NCBI GenBank assembly: GCA_910583775.1
Contig: CAJTYD010000049.1
Coordinates: forward strand, 1-24,506
Source of the DNA: an uncultured Muribaculaceae bacterium
GTDB lineage: Bacteria > Bacteroidota > Bacteroidia > Bacteroidales > Muribaculaceae
Length of the DNA: 24,506 nt
Direction of reading: 5' to 3'
How positions within the stretch are numbered: position 1 is the stretch's first letter; each line of letters starts with the position of its first letter. The notes under the pieces were generated by a model. The model was not told the DNA's origin. It ran no database searches and was given only the letters and a program-made list of their open reading frames with translations. Of this stretch, positions 1 to 8,319 are shown in pieces. The translations under genes were made by a program, and so were the position numbers.

Positions 1-34
1 GAAAATTAAGTGTTTAACAGCATAAATTTAATTT

Positions 35-2761
35 TTGTCATCTACTAAAAAAAATGTATATAAGGGTCTGACGGCGGAGGAGGTGGCCCAGAGCCGCGAG
101 CGTCACGGCGTCAATATCCTCACTCCCGTGAAACGCGAGTCGCTATGGAAGCAGTTTCTTGAAAAATTCCGCGATCCGCTTATCATCATCCTGCTGGTGG
201 CCTTGTTGCTTTCGGTTGGTATCGCCGTCTATGAGGTATGTATCGACCCGATGCATTCCTTCCAGCCCTTCTTCGAGCCGGTGGGTATCCTCGCCGCTAT
301 CCTGCTTGCCACAGGCCTGAGTTTCTATTTCGAGATGAAGGCCAACAAGGAGTTCGCCCTGCTTAATCAGGTGAACGATGACGAGCCGGTGCAGGTGTGG
401 CGCAACGGCAACATCACTCAGGTGCCTCGCAAGGATATCGTGGTCGGCGACGTCGTGGTGCTCAACACGGGCGACGAGATACCGGCCGACGGCACGCTTC
501 TCGAGGCCGTATCGATGAATGTCGACGAATCGTCGCTCACCGGCGAGCCCTCGTGCGGTAAGACCACAGATCCGGAGCAGTTCGATCCGGACGCTACTTA
601 TAAGTCGAACGCCGTGCTCCGCGGCACGAAGGTGATGGAGGGCCACGGCGTGTTCCGCGTCGAGGCCGTGGGCGATGCTACGGAAAACGGCAAGGTGTTC
701 AAGGAATCTCAGATCGACAACAGCGTCAGGACTCCTCTCGACGAGCAACTCAGCCGTCTGGGCCGTCTTATCTCCATAGGCAGCTACACTGTGGCCGGAA
801 TCATCGTGGTGGGGAGAATGGTGATGTATATCACCCGTTCGGGCGATTTCGAATGGATGGGATTCATATCCTATCTTCTCGAGACGCTGATGATCGCTGT
901 CACGCTTGTGGTCGTTGCGGTGCCGGAGGGCCTGCCGATGGCAGTCACGCTGTCGCTGGCCTATTCGATGCGTCGTATGCTCAAGACCAATAATCTTGTG
1001 CGGAAGATGCACGCCTGCGAGACGATGGGCGCAACCACCGTGATATGCACCGACAAGACGGGCACGCTTACACAGAACCGCATGCAGGTCTATAAGACCA
1101 ATTTCTACGGACTTCCCGCCACGGGAATAGGCTCGGATCCGCTTAGCCGCACGGTGGTGGAGGGGATAGCAGTCAATTCGACGGCGCAGCTCGATTTCTC
1201 GGGCGGTGCCGACAAACCGCAGGTGCTCGGCAACCCTACGGAGGGCGCTCTGTTGCTGTGGCTTCGCGACAACGGGGTGGATTACGCAAAGATAAAGAGC
1301 TTGGCGCGCACGGTCGACGAACTGCCGTTCACCACGGAGCGCAAGTTTATGGCTACCGTGGTGGAGAGCGCGGTTCTCGGCTCGGACAAGGAGCCTGTGC
1401 AGGTGGCTTACGTGAAGGGCGCGCCTGAGATCGTAATGGCGATGTGCCGCAACATGCCGGAGGGCGTGAACCGCAAGGAGGTGGAGGATCAGCTCTTAGG
1501 CTACCAGCGGCAGGCGATGCGTACGCTGGCCTTCGCATATCAGGTGCTGAAACCGGGCGAGGATGTGATCGTCGACGGCAAGCTTACCGCCGATAACCTC
1601 ACGCTGCTCGGAATCGTGGCTATTTCCGATCCGGTGCGCGCCGATGTGCCCGAGGCTGTCAGGGAGGTGCTCGATGCCGGCGTGAAGATCAAGATCGTCA
1701 CCGGCGACACGCCGGCGATCGCCCGCGAGATCGGTACGCAGATCGGGCTCTGGACCCAAGAGGATACCGAGGAGAATATCGTGACAGGCCCGCAGATCGC
1801 CGCGATGAGCGACGAGGAACTCGAACAGCGTGTCGAGAAGTTCAAGATCATCGCCCGCGCGCGCCCCACCGACAAGAAGCGTCTTGTCGAGGCGTTGCAG
1901 CGCAACCGCGAGGTGGTGGCTGTCACCGGCGACGGTACCAACGACGCCCCGGCTCTGAAGGCGGCGCATGTCGGCCTCTCGATGGGCGACGGTACTTCGG
2001 TGGCCAAGGAGGCATCCGATATTACGATCATCGACAACTCTTTTTCCTCGATCGGCCGCGCCGTGATGTGGGGACGATCGCTTTACCGCAACATACAGCG
2101 TTTTATCATGTTTCAGCTCACGGTCAATGTGGCCGCCTGCCTTATCGTGCTTGCCGGCGCGTTCATGGGCATGGAATCGCCGCTGACGGTGACGCAGATG
2201 CTCTGGGTGAACCTGATCATGGATACGTTTGCCGCAATAGCCTTCGCATCGATCGCTCCTTCCGATGATGTTATGAAGGTGCCCCCTCGCAAGCGCACTG
2301 ATTTCATCATCTCGCGCCCGATGTGGTGGAATATCTTAGGAGTCGGACTGCTTTTCTTCGGATTCCTTTTCGTTCTGCTGTCGCTTTTCCAGCATGCCGA
2401 ACTTACCGGGGATTCCGATGGCTCTCTGCTCAATATCCTTTCGTCGCGTCTGGGCGCGTTCCACGAACTGTCGCCTTACGAGCTGACGCTCTTCTTCACG
2501 ACATTCGTGTTCCTGCAGTTCTGGAATATGTTTAACGCCCGCGCTTTCGGCACCGGACGATCGGCGCTTCACCTTAAAGGTTGCAATGGATTCCTTGAGA
2601 TCGCGGGCATTATCCTGCTCGGGCAGTTCATTATCGTTACGTTCGGCTACGGTTTCTTCAGCGTCGTGCCGTTGCTATGGTCCGACTGGCTGATCATCAT
2701 CGCTGTGACATCGCTTGTGCTCTGGATCGGCGAACTGTTACGCCTGTTTAAAAAATCGTGA
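35..2761 (+). CDS. Calcium-translocating P-type ATPase, PMCA-like (type IIB)
   Basis: This inner-membrane pump probably exports Ca2+ using ATP. The actuator TGEP loop is at residues 169-172. The phosphorylated Asp is D340 in DKTGT, KGAPE of the nucleotide-binding domain is at 461-465, TGDT at 556-559 and TGDGTNDAPA at 631-640. Ion-binding helices read VAVPEGLP (M4, ends residue 301) and LWVNLIMDT (M6, 723-731, with N726 and D730). Together with an FQLTVNVA-like M5 these match plasma-membrane Ca2+ pumps better than SERCA. At 908 residues it is full length and lacks the long C-terminal calmodulin tail of eukaryotic PMCA. The start is TTG at 35: in-frame stops lie at 23 and 29 and the ATG at 54 is out of frame. 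GTG codon 17 is an alternative that would trim the conserved N-terminus. metX follows after 4 nt. The family is certain; the ion specificity is inferred. Confidence 0.93.
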   Translation: MSSTKKNVYKGLTAEEVAQSRERHGVNILTPVKRESLWKQFLEKFRDPLIIILLVALLLSVGIAVYEVCIDPMHSFQPFFEPVGILAAILLATGLSFYFEMKANKEFALLNQVNDDEPVQVWRNGNITQVPRKDIVVGDVVVLNTGDEIPADGTLLEAVSMNVDESSLTGEPSCGKTTDPEQFDPDATYKSNAVLRGTKVMEGHGVFRVEAVGDATENGKVFKESQIDNSVRTPLDEQLSRLGRLISIGSYTVAGIIVVGRMVMYITRSGDFEWMGFISYLLETLMIAVTLVVVAVPEGLPMAVTLSLAYSMRRMLKTNNLVRKMHACETMGATTVICTDKTGTLTQNRMQVYKTNFYGLPATGIGSDPLSRTVVEGIAVNSTAQLDFSGGADKPQVLGNPTEGALLLWLRDNGVDYAKIKSLARTVDELPFTTERKFMATVVESAVLGSDKEPVQVAYVKGAPEIVMAMCRNMPEGVNRKEVEDQLLGYQRQAMRTLAFAYQVLKPGEDVIVDGKLTADNLTLLGIVAISDPVRADVPEAVREVLDAGVKIKIVTGDTPAIAREIGTQIGLWTQEDTEENIVTGPQIAAMSDEELEQRVEKFKIIARARPTDKKRLVEALQRNREVVAVTGDGTNDAPALKAAHVGLSMGDGTSVAKEASDITIIDNSFSSIGRAVMWGRSLYRNIQRFIMFQLTVNVAACLIVLAGAFMGMESPLTVTQMLWVNLIMDTFAAIAFASIAPSDDVMKVPPRKRTDFIISRPMWWNILGVGLLFFGFLFVLLSLFQHAELTGDSDGSLLNILSSRLGAFHELSPYELTLFFTTFVFLQFWNMFNARAFGTGRSALHLKGCNGFLEIAGIILLGQFIIVTFGYGFFSVVPLLWSDWLIIIAVTSLVLWIGELLRLFKKS

Positions 2762-2765
2762 TTCT

Positions 2766-3788
2766 ATGAGTGAGATGAAGATATGGAGGTCAGGCAAGAC
2801 CTTGCCGCTCGAGAGGGGCGGCGCGCTGAAGGATGTGGAGATCGCCTACCATACGTTCGGCACTCTGAACGAACGGAAGGATAACGTGGTCTGGGTGAAT
2901 CACGCGCTTACGGCAAACAGCGACGTGGCCGACTGGTGGCCGCATACCGTGGAGTGCGGTTGCTTCCTGGATCCCGACCGCTGGTTTGTGGTCTGCGCGA
3001 ACATCATCGGGTCGTGCTATGGCTCGACGGGTCCGCTCTCGGTGAATCCAGACACGGGCGAACCGTTCTATGACTCTTTCCCGAAGCTGACGATCCGCGA
3101 TATGGTGAACGCTCACCGTATGCTCGCCGATGAGCTTGGTATCCGCCGGATTCATACTCTGGTCGGCAGTTCGGTGGGCGGTTTTCAGGCTCTGGAATGG
3201 ATAGCCGGGGAACCGGAGCGGTTCGGGAGGCTTATCCTGATCGCTACGGATGCGAAGGCTTCGCCGTGGTCGATAGCTATCGACGAGACGCAGCGTATGG
3301 CTATCCTGTCGGACAATAGTTACGGGGAGCATCGCGAGGATGCGGCCCGTGACGGACTGGCGGCGGCACGAGCGATCGGACTGCTGACTTATCGCGGACC
3401 GGAGGGGTATAACATCACGCAGCAGGATCGTCCGGAGAGTTGTGGGGTGGAGGAAGTGCCCGGGTCGCACCGTGCCTGCACCTATCAGCAATATCAGGGA
3501 GAGAAACTTTGCCGGCGATTTAACGCTTATTCCTATATGACGATTCTTGATGCGTTCGATACGCATGACATCGGTCGCGGTCGCGGAGGCGTAGCCGCGG
3601 CTTTGAGCCGGGTAAAGGCGGATACTATCGTCGTGGGGATTTCGACGGATCTTATCTTTACGGTGCCGGAGATGAAGCGGCTGGCTGCGATGATACCGGG
3701 GGCGCGCTACGAGCAGATAGACTCGGCCTTCGGCCATGACGGTTTCCTCGTGGAGCATGATAAGCTCAACGCCCTGCTGCGACAATAA
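2766..3788 (+). CDS. metX: Homoserine O-acetyltransferase family protein (MetX-like)
   Basis: This cytoplasmic alpha/beta-hydrolase-fold acyltransferase probably activates L-homoserine with acetyl-CoA (or succinyl-CoA) for methionine synthesis. The nucleophile elbow is GSSVGG at residues 134-139 with Ser136. The rest of the triad is D295 (GISTD) and H324 (FGHDGF). The family signatures NHALTAN (about 45-51) and IIGSCYGSTGP (80-90) are present; most MetX read GSMGG where this one has GSSVGG. The ATG at 2766 gives 340 residues, at the short end of the family. The frame is open upstream to 2715, but that part overlaps the ATPase and has no family similarity. The 4-nt gap after the ATPase stop implies co-transcription without an obvious functional link. 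No sulfhydrylase gene is nearby. The acyl donor cannot be read from the sequence. Confidence 0.87.
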   Translation: MSEMKIWRSGKTLPLERGGALKDVEIAYHTFGTLNERKDNVVWVNHALTANSDVADWWPHTVECGCFLDPDRWFVVCANIIGSCYGSTGPLSVNPDTGEPFYDSFPKLTIRDMVNAHRMLADELGIRRIHTLVGSSVGGFQALEWIAGEPERFGRLILIATDAKASPWSIAIDETQRMAILSDNSYGEHREDAARDGLAAARAIGLLTYRGPEGYNITQQDRPESCGVEEVPGSHRACTYQQYQGEKLCRRFNAYSYMTILDAFDTHDIGRGRGGVAAALSRVKADTIVVGISTDLIFTVPEMKRLAAMIPGARYEQIDSAFGHDGFLVEHDKLNALLRQ

Positions 3789-3866
3789 TTTTTTGAAGGG
3801 AGTACATATTTATGTTTTAAGACAGTTCGAGCACAGACGTAAGAGGCTACTTCGCTCCCGTAGTTT

Positions 3867-3898
3867 TTTGTGAGTTTTGACAAATATTATTATCTTTG
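3867..3898 (+). promoter_or_regulatory. Bacteroidota-type promoter of the C1 peptidase gene
   Basis: The -33 element TTTG is at 3867-3870 and the -7 element TATCTTTG at 3891-3898, separated by 20 nt. This matches the Bacteroidota sigma-ABfr consensus exactly. Transcription should begin about 5-7 nt after the -7 box, giving a leader of about 17 nt before the ATG at 3922. The 133-nt gap after metX also holds T-rich stretches but no convincing terminator stem. Confidence 0.75.
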
Positions 3899-3921
3899 CA
3901 GTAATTAAGAACTAATCTAAT

Positions 3922-5358
3922 ATGAACATGAAAAAAATCACTGTGTTGGCTATGGCTGCGGCGATGTTTATGGCATACGCACATGCAGCCGAGGCTCCGA
4001 AAGACGTGAAGAATATCGGGGCTGCCGGAGGAATCTCTCCGGAGATGCTCGCCCGCATCAAGAGTTCGCAGAAAATGTGTAAGTCTTCCCAGGCTCTTAT
4101 GAACGCGTTGGGAAACAACGATATCGACAAGCTGGCGAAAAATTCGCGTGCCGCCAATGGATTCGATACCGATTTTTCCGATAAGGTCAAAAGCAAGGGA
4201 ATCACTAACCAGAGATCATCGGGCCGTTGCTGGCTTTTTACCGGTCTCAACGTGCTGCGCTCGCAGATGATGGCAAAGAACAACCTTCCGGAACTCAAAC
4301 TTTCACAAAACTATAACTTCTTCTTCGACCAGCTCGAGAAAGCCAATCTGTTCCTGCAGGGCATGATTGACTATGCCGATCGTCCGATGGACGACAAGAT
4401 GGTCGACTGGCTTTTCCGCAATCCTATCGGCGACGGCGGCCAGTATACAGGTATCTCCGAGAACATCACTAAATACGGTGTGGTCCCTGCCGAGATCATG
4501 AACGAGACCTACAACAGCAACAACACCGCCAAAATGAGAAAACTCATCTCAACGAAGCTTCGTGAGGACGGTCTTGAGCTTCGCAAGATGCATGCCGAAA
4601 AGGCCGGAGCCAAGAAAATGGCGGAGCGCAAGGAGCAGATGCTCGGGGAAATCTACCGTATGCTTTCTCTCAATCTTGGTGTGCCTCCTACCGAGTTCAC
4701 ATGGACCCGCAAGGACTCGAAGGGCAAGGTTGTGAGCCGCAAGACCTACACCCCCCAGTCGTTCTACAAAGAATTCGCAGGCAATGACCTCAAGAACGAC
4801 TACGTGATGCTCATGAACGACCCTACCCGCGAATATTACAAGCTCTATGACATCGACTTCGACCGTCACAACTATGACGGCAAGAACTGGACATACATCA
4901 ACCTTCCCGTCGATGACATCAAGAAGATGGCCATCGCCTCGATCAAAGACAGCACCATGATGTATTTCTCATGCGATGTCAGCAAATTCATTGATCGCGA
5001 GCGTGGCGTTCTCGATCCCGACAACTTCGACTATGAGTCGCTGATGGGCGTTTCGTTCGGCATGAACAAGGCTGACCGCATCCGCACCCACGCCAGCGCC
5101 TCCTCCCACGCCATGACCCTTATGGCAGTGGATCTCGACGCCAACGGCAAGCCCGTTAAATGGATGGTGGAGAACAGCTGGGGCCCCGGTGCCAACAACG
5201 GTCACCTCATCATGACCGACAAATGGTTCGATGAGTATATGTTCCGCTTGGTGGTTAACAAGAAATACGTTCCCGCCGACATTCTGAAGATTCTCGACAC
5301 CAAGCCGATTACGCTTCCCGCCTGGGATCCGATGTTTGCTCCCGAAGAGAGCCTCTGA
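3922..5358 (+). CDS. Secreted C1B cysteine aminopeptidase (bleomycin hydrolase / PepC-like)
   Basis: This is a papain-fold peptidase of the bleomycin hydrolase/PepC group, expected to trim N-terminal residues from peptides. The oxyanion Gln97 and catalytic Cys103 lie in NQRSSGRCW, His396 in SSHAMTLMAVD and Asn418 in VENSWG. The order Q-C-H-N is as in the family, and 478 residues is close to the usual 440-480. Unlike cytoplasmic PepC it begins with a clear signal peptide (residues 1-23, hydrophobic core AMAAAMFMAYA, likely cut after AHA). It therefore probably acts in the periplasm or outside the cell. A second ATG at 3928 would also give an intact signal peptide. The C-terminus ends in Leu; in this family the C-terminal residues can enter the active site. 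The gene has its own promoter and terminator. Family assignment is firm; export is inferred. Confidence 0.92.
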   Translation: MNMKKITVLAMAAAMFMAYAHAAEAPKDVKNIGAAGGISPEMLARIKSSQKMCKSSQALMNALGNNDIDKLAKNSRAANGFDTDFSDKVKSKGITNQRSSGRCWLFTGLNVLRSQMMAKNNLPELKLSQNYNFFFDQLEKANLFLQGMIDYADRPMDDKMVDWLFRNPIGDGGQYTGISENITKYGVVPAEIMNETYNSNNTAKMRKLISTKLREDGLELRKMHAEKAGAKKMAERKEQMLGEIYRMLSLNLGVPPTEFTWTRKDSKGKVVSRKTYTPQSFYKEFAGNDLKNDYVMLMNDPTREYYKLYDIDFDRHNYDGKNWTYINLPVDDIKKMAIASIKDSTMMYFSCDVSKFIDRERGVLDPDNFDYESLMGVSFGMNKADRIRTHASASSHAMTLMAVDLDANGKPVKWMVENSWGPGANNGHLIMTDKWFDEYMFRLVVNKKYVPADILKILDTKPITLPAWDPMFAPEESL

Positions 5359-5379
5359 AAGAAACAGTAAAGACATAAA

Positions 5380-5418
5380 AATAATCCCGGAGGGACTTGC
5401 CTTCCGGGATTATTTTTT
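5380..5418. terminator. Strong bidirectional intrinsic terminator
   Basis: Bases 5380-5391 pair perfectly with 5403-5414. The stem extends inward by a G-T and two G-C pairs to a 5-nt loop (5395-5399), about 15 bp in all. A run of six T (5413-5418) follows on the plus strand, and an A-rich flank (5377-5381) gives a T run on the minus strand. It lies between the convergent peptidase and MazG genes and can stop both. Confidence 0.92.
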
Positions 5419-5432
5419 ATGGGTCTTGAAAA

Positions 5433-5756
5433 TTACTTGCGGTTCCGGAAGCGGGTGGCGTCGCGCTCCTGCTTCTTGCGGAGGTTGGCGGCGACGGCTT
5501 CCTCGAGGTTAACGCCTGTCTGGTTGGCGATAGCCGTGAGGACCCAGAGCACGTCGGCGATCTCGTCGGCCAGACGGGCGTCGGAGATTCTGTCGGACGA
5601 TTTGGCCACCTGGTCGCCGTAGCGTCGCGCCATGATGCGTGCGAGCTCGCCTGTTTCCTCTGTGAGCACCGCCATGTTCGTGAGTTCGGAGAAATAACCG
5701 TTGCCTGTAGTGCGGATCCAGCCGTCGACGGTTTGCTGAAGTTCGGAGATGGTCAT
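5433..5756 (-). CDS. MazG-like nucleotide pyrophosphohydrolase
   Basis: This is a small all-alpha NTP pyrophosphohydrolase, predicted to hydrolyse a (d)NTP to the monophosphate and pyrophosphate as house-cleaning. The metal-binding signature is visible as EETGE at residues 33-37 followed by E65xxD68 in ADEIADVLW. Length (107 residues) fits single-domain MazG-related proteins, which work as dimers or tetramers. It is the last gene of a minus-strand series, starts 17 nt after the stop of the hypothetical gene, and ends at the bidirectional terminator at 5380-5418. The substrate nucleotide cannot be told from the sequence. Confidence 0.87.
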   Translation of the reverse strand: MTISELQQTVDGWIRTTGNGYFSELTNMAVLTEETGELARIMARRYGDQVAKSSDRISDARLADEIADVLWVLTAIANQTGVNLEEAVAANLRKKQERDATRFRNRK

Positions 5757-5773
5757 GAGAATCCGGAATGTGA

Positions 5774-6310
5774 TTAGATGATCTGCAGCAGGCGCAGTTC
5801 GTCGAGAATCTCCATACCCGATAGGTTGCGGCGGCGCGAAAGCGTGCGTGCGAACTCGTCGATCGCCGGATGGAGACGCGGATTGCGGAAGATTCTCCTC
5901 ATGTATGAGTTTGTCTTGTTGAAGATTGTCTCAATCTCGTCGTCTTCAAGCGAACAGGTGTCGCGGCCCTCCTCGGCAATTTCATCGCGTATGGTCTTGA
6001 AGATTTCGGCCGGAATGTCGTCGCTCTGAAGGCGCACGATGGAACGCGCCATCACGTTTGAGAGAACCATGGCCGACGTTATGTAATAATTGTGGAGAAG
6101 GTTGTCCCAGGTAGCCTTTGGCGAGATCGAGGGTGAGCCTGAGAAAAAATATTCATGCGAGAAGCTCACCATCGGGCCGTCGGCATCGAGCGATACCGCA
6201 GCCACGCGGTCCATGGCGTCGAGAGCCGCCAGAGATATGGCCATTCCGGCAAGGCCGTAGGCCTTGTCATCCTCATTCAGATAGGAGAGAGTCAATATTT
6301 CTTTGCTCAT
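5774..6310 (-). CDS. Conserved hypothetical protein
   Basis: I do not recognise a named domain. The ATG at 6310 gives 178 residues beginning MSKEILTLSYLNEDD. The frame is open up to 6376, but the extra residues read through the inverted repeat at 6336-6370 and look non-coding; an ATG at 6328 is a possible alternative. The protein has no signal peptide and no clear membrane helix. The N-terminal half (about 15-65) is small-residue rich with a beta-like stretch. The C-terminal half is helical and charged, with an acidic patch near 120-128 and an arginine-rich segment near 135-165. The 17-nt gap to the MazG-like gene implies co-transcription. No function is proposed. Confidence 0.7.
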   Translation of the reverse strand: MSKEILTLSYLNEDDKAYGLAGMAISLAALDAMDRVAAVSLDADGPMVSFSHEYFFSGSPSISPKATWDNLLHNYYITSAMVLSNVMARSIVRLQSDDIPAEIFKTIRDEIAEEGRDTCSLEDDEIETIFNKTNSYMRRIFRNPRLHPAIDEFARTLSRRRNLSGMEILDELRLLQII

Positions 6311-6335
6311 AATACTGCTTTTTATCATAAGGACT

Positions 6336-6370
6336 CCGCGGGGAACCCTTTTTAAGAGGTTCCCCTGCGG
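6336..6370. repeat. Inverted repeat in the leader of the hypothetical gene
   Basis: GGGGAACC (6340-6347) pairs perfectly with GGTTCCCC (6358-6365) around a 10-nt loop. Four more pairs (6336-6339 with 6367-6370) follow after a one-base bulge at 6366, giving about 12 bp. No T run follows on either strand, so it is not a classical intrinsic terminator. It sits in the 134-nt gap between the outer-membrane barrel stop and the hypothetical start and would be folded in a read-through mRNA. Confidence 0.6.
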
Positions 6371-6444
6371 GGACAATGCCGTTACAAGGAGATGTAACCT
6401 ATAGTTCTAACAAGCTGCTGGGGATAATGTTTTACCCGCGCCCG

Positions 6445-8319
6445 TCAGAATATGAAACCGACGCCGCCCATCACGCGGACGCCCTGTGTCGGCAGCCCCG
6501 GGAGCCATTCGTCGTGGCGGTTCAGCAGGTTGTCGGCCTGGAGCCATACCGAGATCTTCGGCGTGAAGGAATAGCTTGCGCCGAAGTTCAGATAGGTGAT
6601 GTCGGGAAGCCGGCGCGACACAAGAATCTGTTCGCCGGGGGTGGTGACGCTTTCTGTCGTCGCCATCGTGTATATGTTCCTGACCCCGCGGTAATCGTAG
6701 GCGAGCGAGAACTTGAGCGTCGACCAGGGGTTGGTCTCGGCTTCGACGCGGGCTGTCCAGCGCGGACGGTCGTAGCCGTTGAAGTAGCCCTTGTCGCCCT
6801 TCTGCGACTGGTAGTTGCCCTTGGCCTTGAGCTTCAGAATCTTGCCTAAGTCGAGGGCTGCATTCGCGCCGATGCTGAAGCCACTCAGGTCGATGCGGTA
6901 GGGGGAGAGAAAATCGTAATTGAGATAAGTGGTCTCATCGATACTTATGGGCAGGTCGTCCGCATACGGCGAATTGCCGTTTAACGAAGTCTGATACCAT
7001 CCGCCGAGATATTCCCCTTTGGTGATACGGTAAGCGAAATTCACGCCTGCCGAGAATCCGGAGAAAGGACCGAATGCCACTCCGAGCTCTCCGTCAAGCG
7101 GCGAATGTGTCGGGGCAGTGTTGGTGACGAACGGCATCTGGTAATAGTCGAGCTGATAAGTCTCGGCGAGCGTATGCTTGCGGGTGCCTCCGAGGAGATG
7201 GAGGTAAAGCGCGGCGGGTCCTGCCTGATAGTCAACCCTCACGTCTGGCGCGATATGGAACGTCTTGTAGCGGTCGTTCTCAGGCCCGGCGCCGGTCGAG
7301 ATGTCGATGTCGGCGCCGATGTTGACGATGAGCTTGTCGCGTGTGAAGCGATAGTAGGGGGTGAGGGTGAAGAGACCGTATGATCCCGGTTTCTCGGGCT
7401 GATTGCGGAGGAACGAATTATGCGACGGAATGTTTTCGGGCTTATATCCTCCGTATGTCACGACATCGACGTTGACGTCAATGCCGACGGCCGATTTTGT
7501 CGAGGTCGGGAAATTGAATCCTCCGTTGACGTTGATATCGGTCTCGCGTGTCGATGGCACTGATTCGAATGTCTCGTTGTCGAGGTTGATTTCATCGATG
7601 TACATACGGCGGTATCCGAAATATCTGACGCCGGCCTCGGCGCGCCAGGAGATGTCGTCGTGAGCTGACTGCGAGTGCCAGCCGACACGGGCGGCCACAT
7701 CGTTGAGCGTCTGCGAGGGAGCTTTCATGTCGCCTCCGGGATTGGCGCCCCCGTCAAGAAACGGGATATTGGTGCCGTAATAATTGAAGTTGCCGATATG
7801 CCAGTCGACGCCTGCCTCCAGGCGTCCGTAGCCGTCGAAAAGATGCGAGCCGAAAATTCCAAGCGACTCGTCATAGCGATATTGCCGGATGTCGGGGTTG
7901 ATATCGGAGACTTCCGGCTTCCAGAGCGATGTGGAGTTATGCTGCAGTCGGATGCCGACGGTCGTCTCCGGGGAATTGATGAACCGGTAGCCTGCGCTGA
8001 GGGTGGTGTTGAGCCAAGAGCCGGCGCCTAATTCAAGATATCCGCGGGCGTCGGAGAAATCTCGCGTGGCGCGCCATCCGGTGGCGGGCAGCGCGAGCAG
8101 TCGCGGGGCGAACGATGCCGGGACGCTCCTGCCGTCGTAGGCGAGCGGAGAGCTTTCGAGATTGAACCTCACGGGCTGCGGGAAGGCGTTTATCCTGTCG
8201 AGACGGAAAACCTCGGGAACGTATTTCCCCTCCACGCTGATCGACTGATTGAACTGAGCCTCGGCGACAAGCGGAAGAGCCAAGAGGGCCAGAGGCAATA
8301 TTATTCTATGCTGTTTCAT
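6445..8319 (-). CDS. Outer-membrane beta-barrel, TonB-receptor-like without plug
   Basis: A predicted outer-membrane barrel of 624 residues. The signal peptide is residues 1-21 (hydrophobic LPLALLALPLVAEA, cut before QFNQ). From about residue 90 the sequence alternates aromatic and polar residues in amphipathic strands (for example LNTTLSAGYRF, VGIRLQHNST). The end matches TonB-dependent receptor barrels: an FGASYSFTPKISVWLQADNL-type penultimate strand and a terminal phenylalanine (GVGFIF). No plug domain or TonB box is evident, and the length is well below the 700-1000 of true receptors. Its ATG overlaps the upstream TPR stop as TAATG, so the two are probably translated together. Transport of a specific ligand is not supported; an envelope-assembly or anchoring role with the TPR partner is inference. 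Confidence 0.8.
   Translation of the reverse strand: MKQHRIILPLALLALPLVAEAQFNQSISVEGKYVPEVFRLDRINAFPQPVRFNLESSPLAYDGRSVPASFAPRLLALPATGWRATRDFSDARGYLELGAGSWLNTTLSAGYRFINSPETTVGIRLQHNSTSLWKPEVSDINPDIRQYRYDESLGIFGSHLFDGYGRLEAGVDWHIGNFNYYGTNIPFLDGGANPGGDMKAPSQTLNDVAARVGWHSQSAHDDISWRAEAGVRYFGYRRMYIDEINLDNETFESVPSTRETDINVNGGFNFPTSTKSAVGIDVNVDVVTYGGYKPENIPSHNSFLRNQPEKPGSYGLFTLTPYYRFTRDKLIVNIGADIDISTGAGPENDRYKTFHIAPDVRVDYQAGPAALYLHLLGGTRKHTLAETYQLDYYQMPFVTNTAPTHSPLDGELGVAFGPFSGFSAGVNFAYRITKGEYLGGWYQTSLNGNSPYADDLPISIDETTYLNYDFLSPYRIDLSGFSIGANAALDLGKILKLKAKGNYQSQKGDKGYFNGYDRPRWTARVEAETNPWSTLKFSLAYDYRGVRNIYTMATTESVTTPGEQILVSRRLPDITYLNFGASYSFTPKISVWLQADNLLNRHDEWLPGLPTQGVRVMGGVGFIF

Noticed and set aside
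143..1012. Minus-strand 289-codon open frame opposite the ATPase
   Set aside because: Histidine- and arginine-rich composition and full overlap with conserved ATPase coding sequence mark it as a shadow frame.
3789..3870. Intrinsic terminator after metX
   Set aside because: A CTAC/GTAG stem before a T run (3853-3869) is only four pairs, and the GGGAG/CTCCC pairing is distant; neither is convincing, and the T run belongs to the next promoter.
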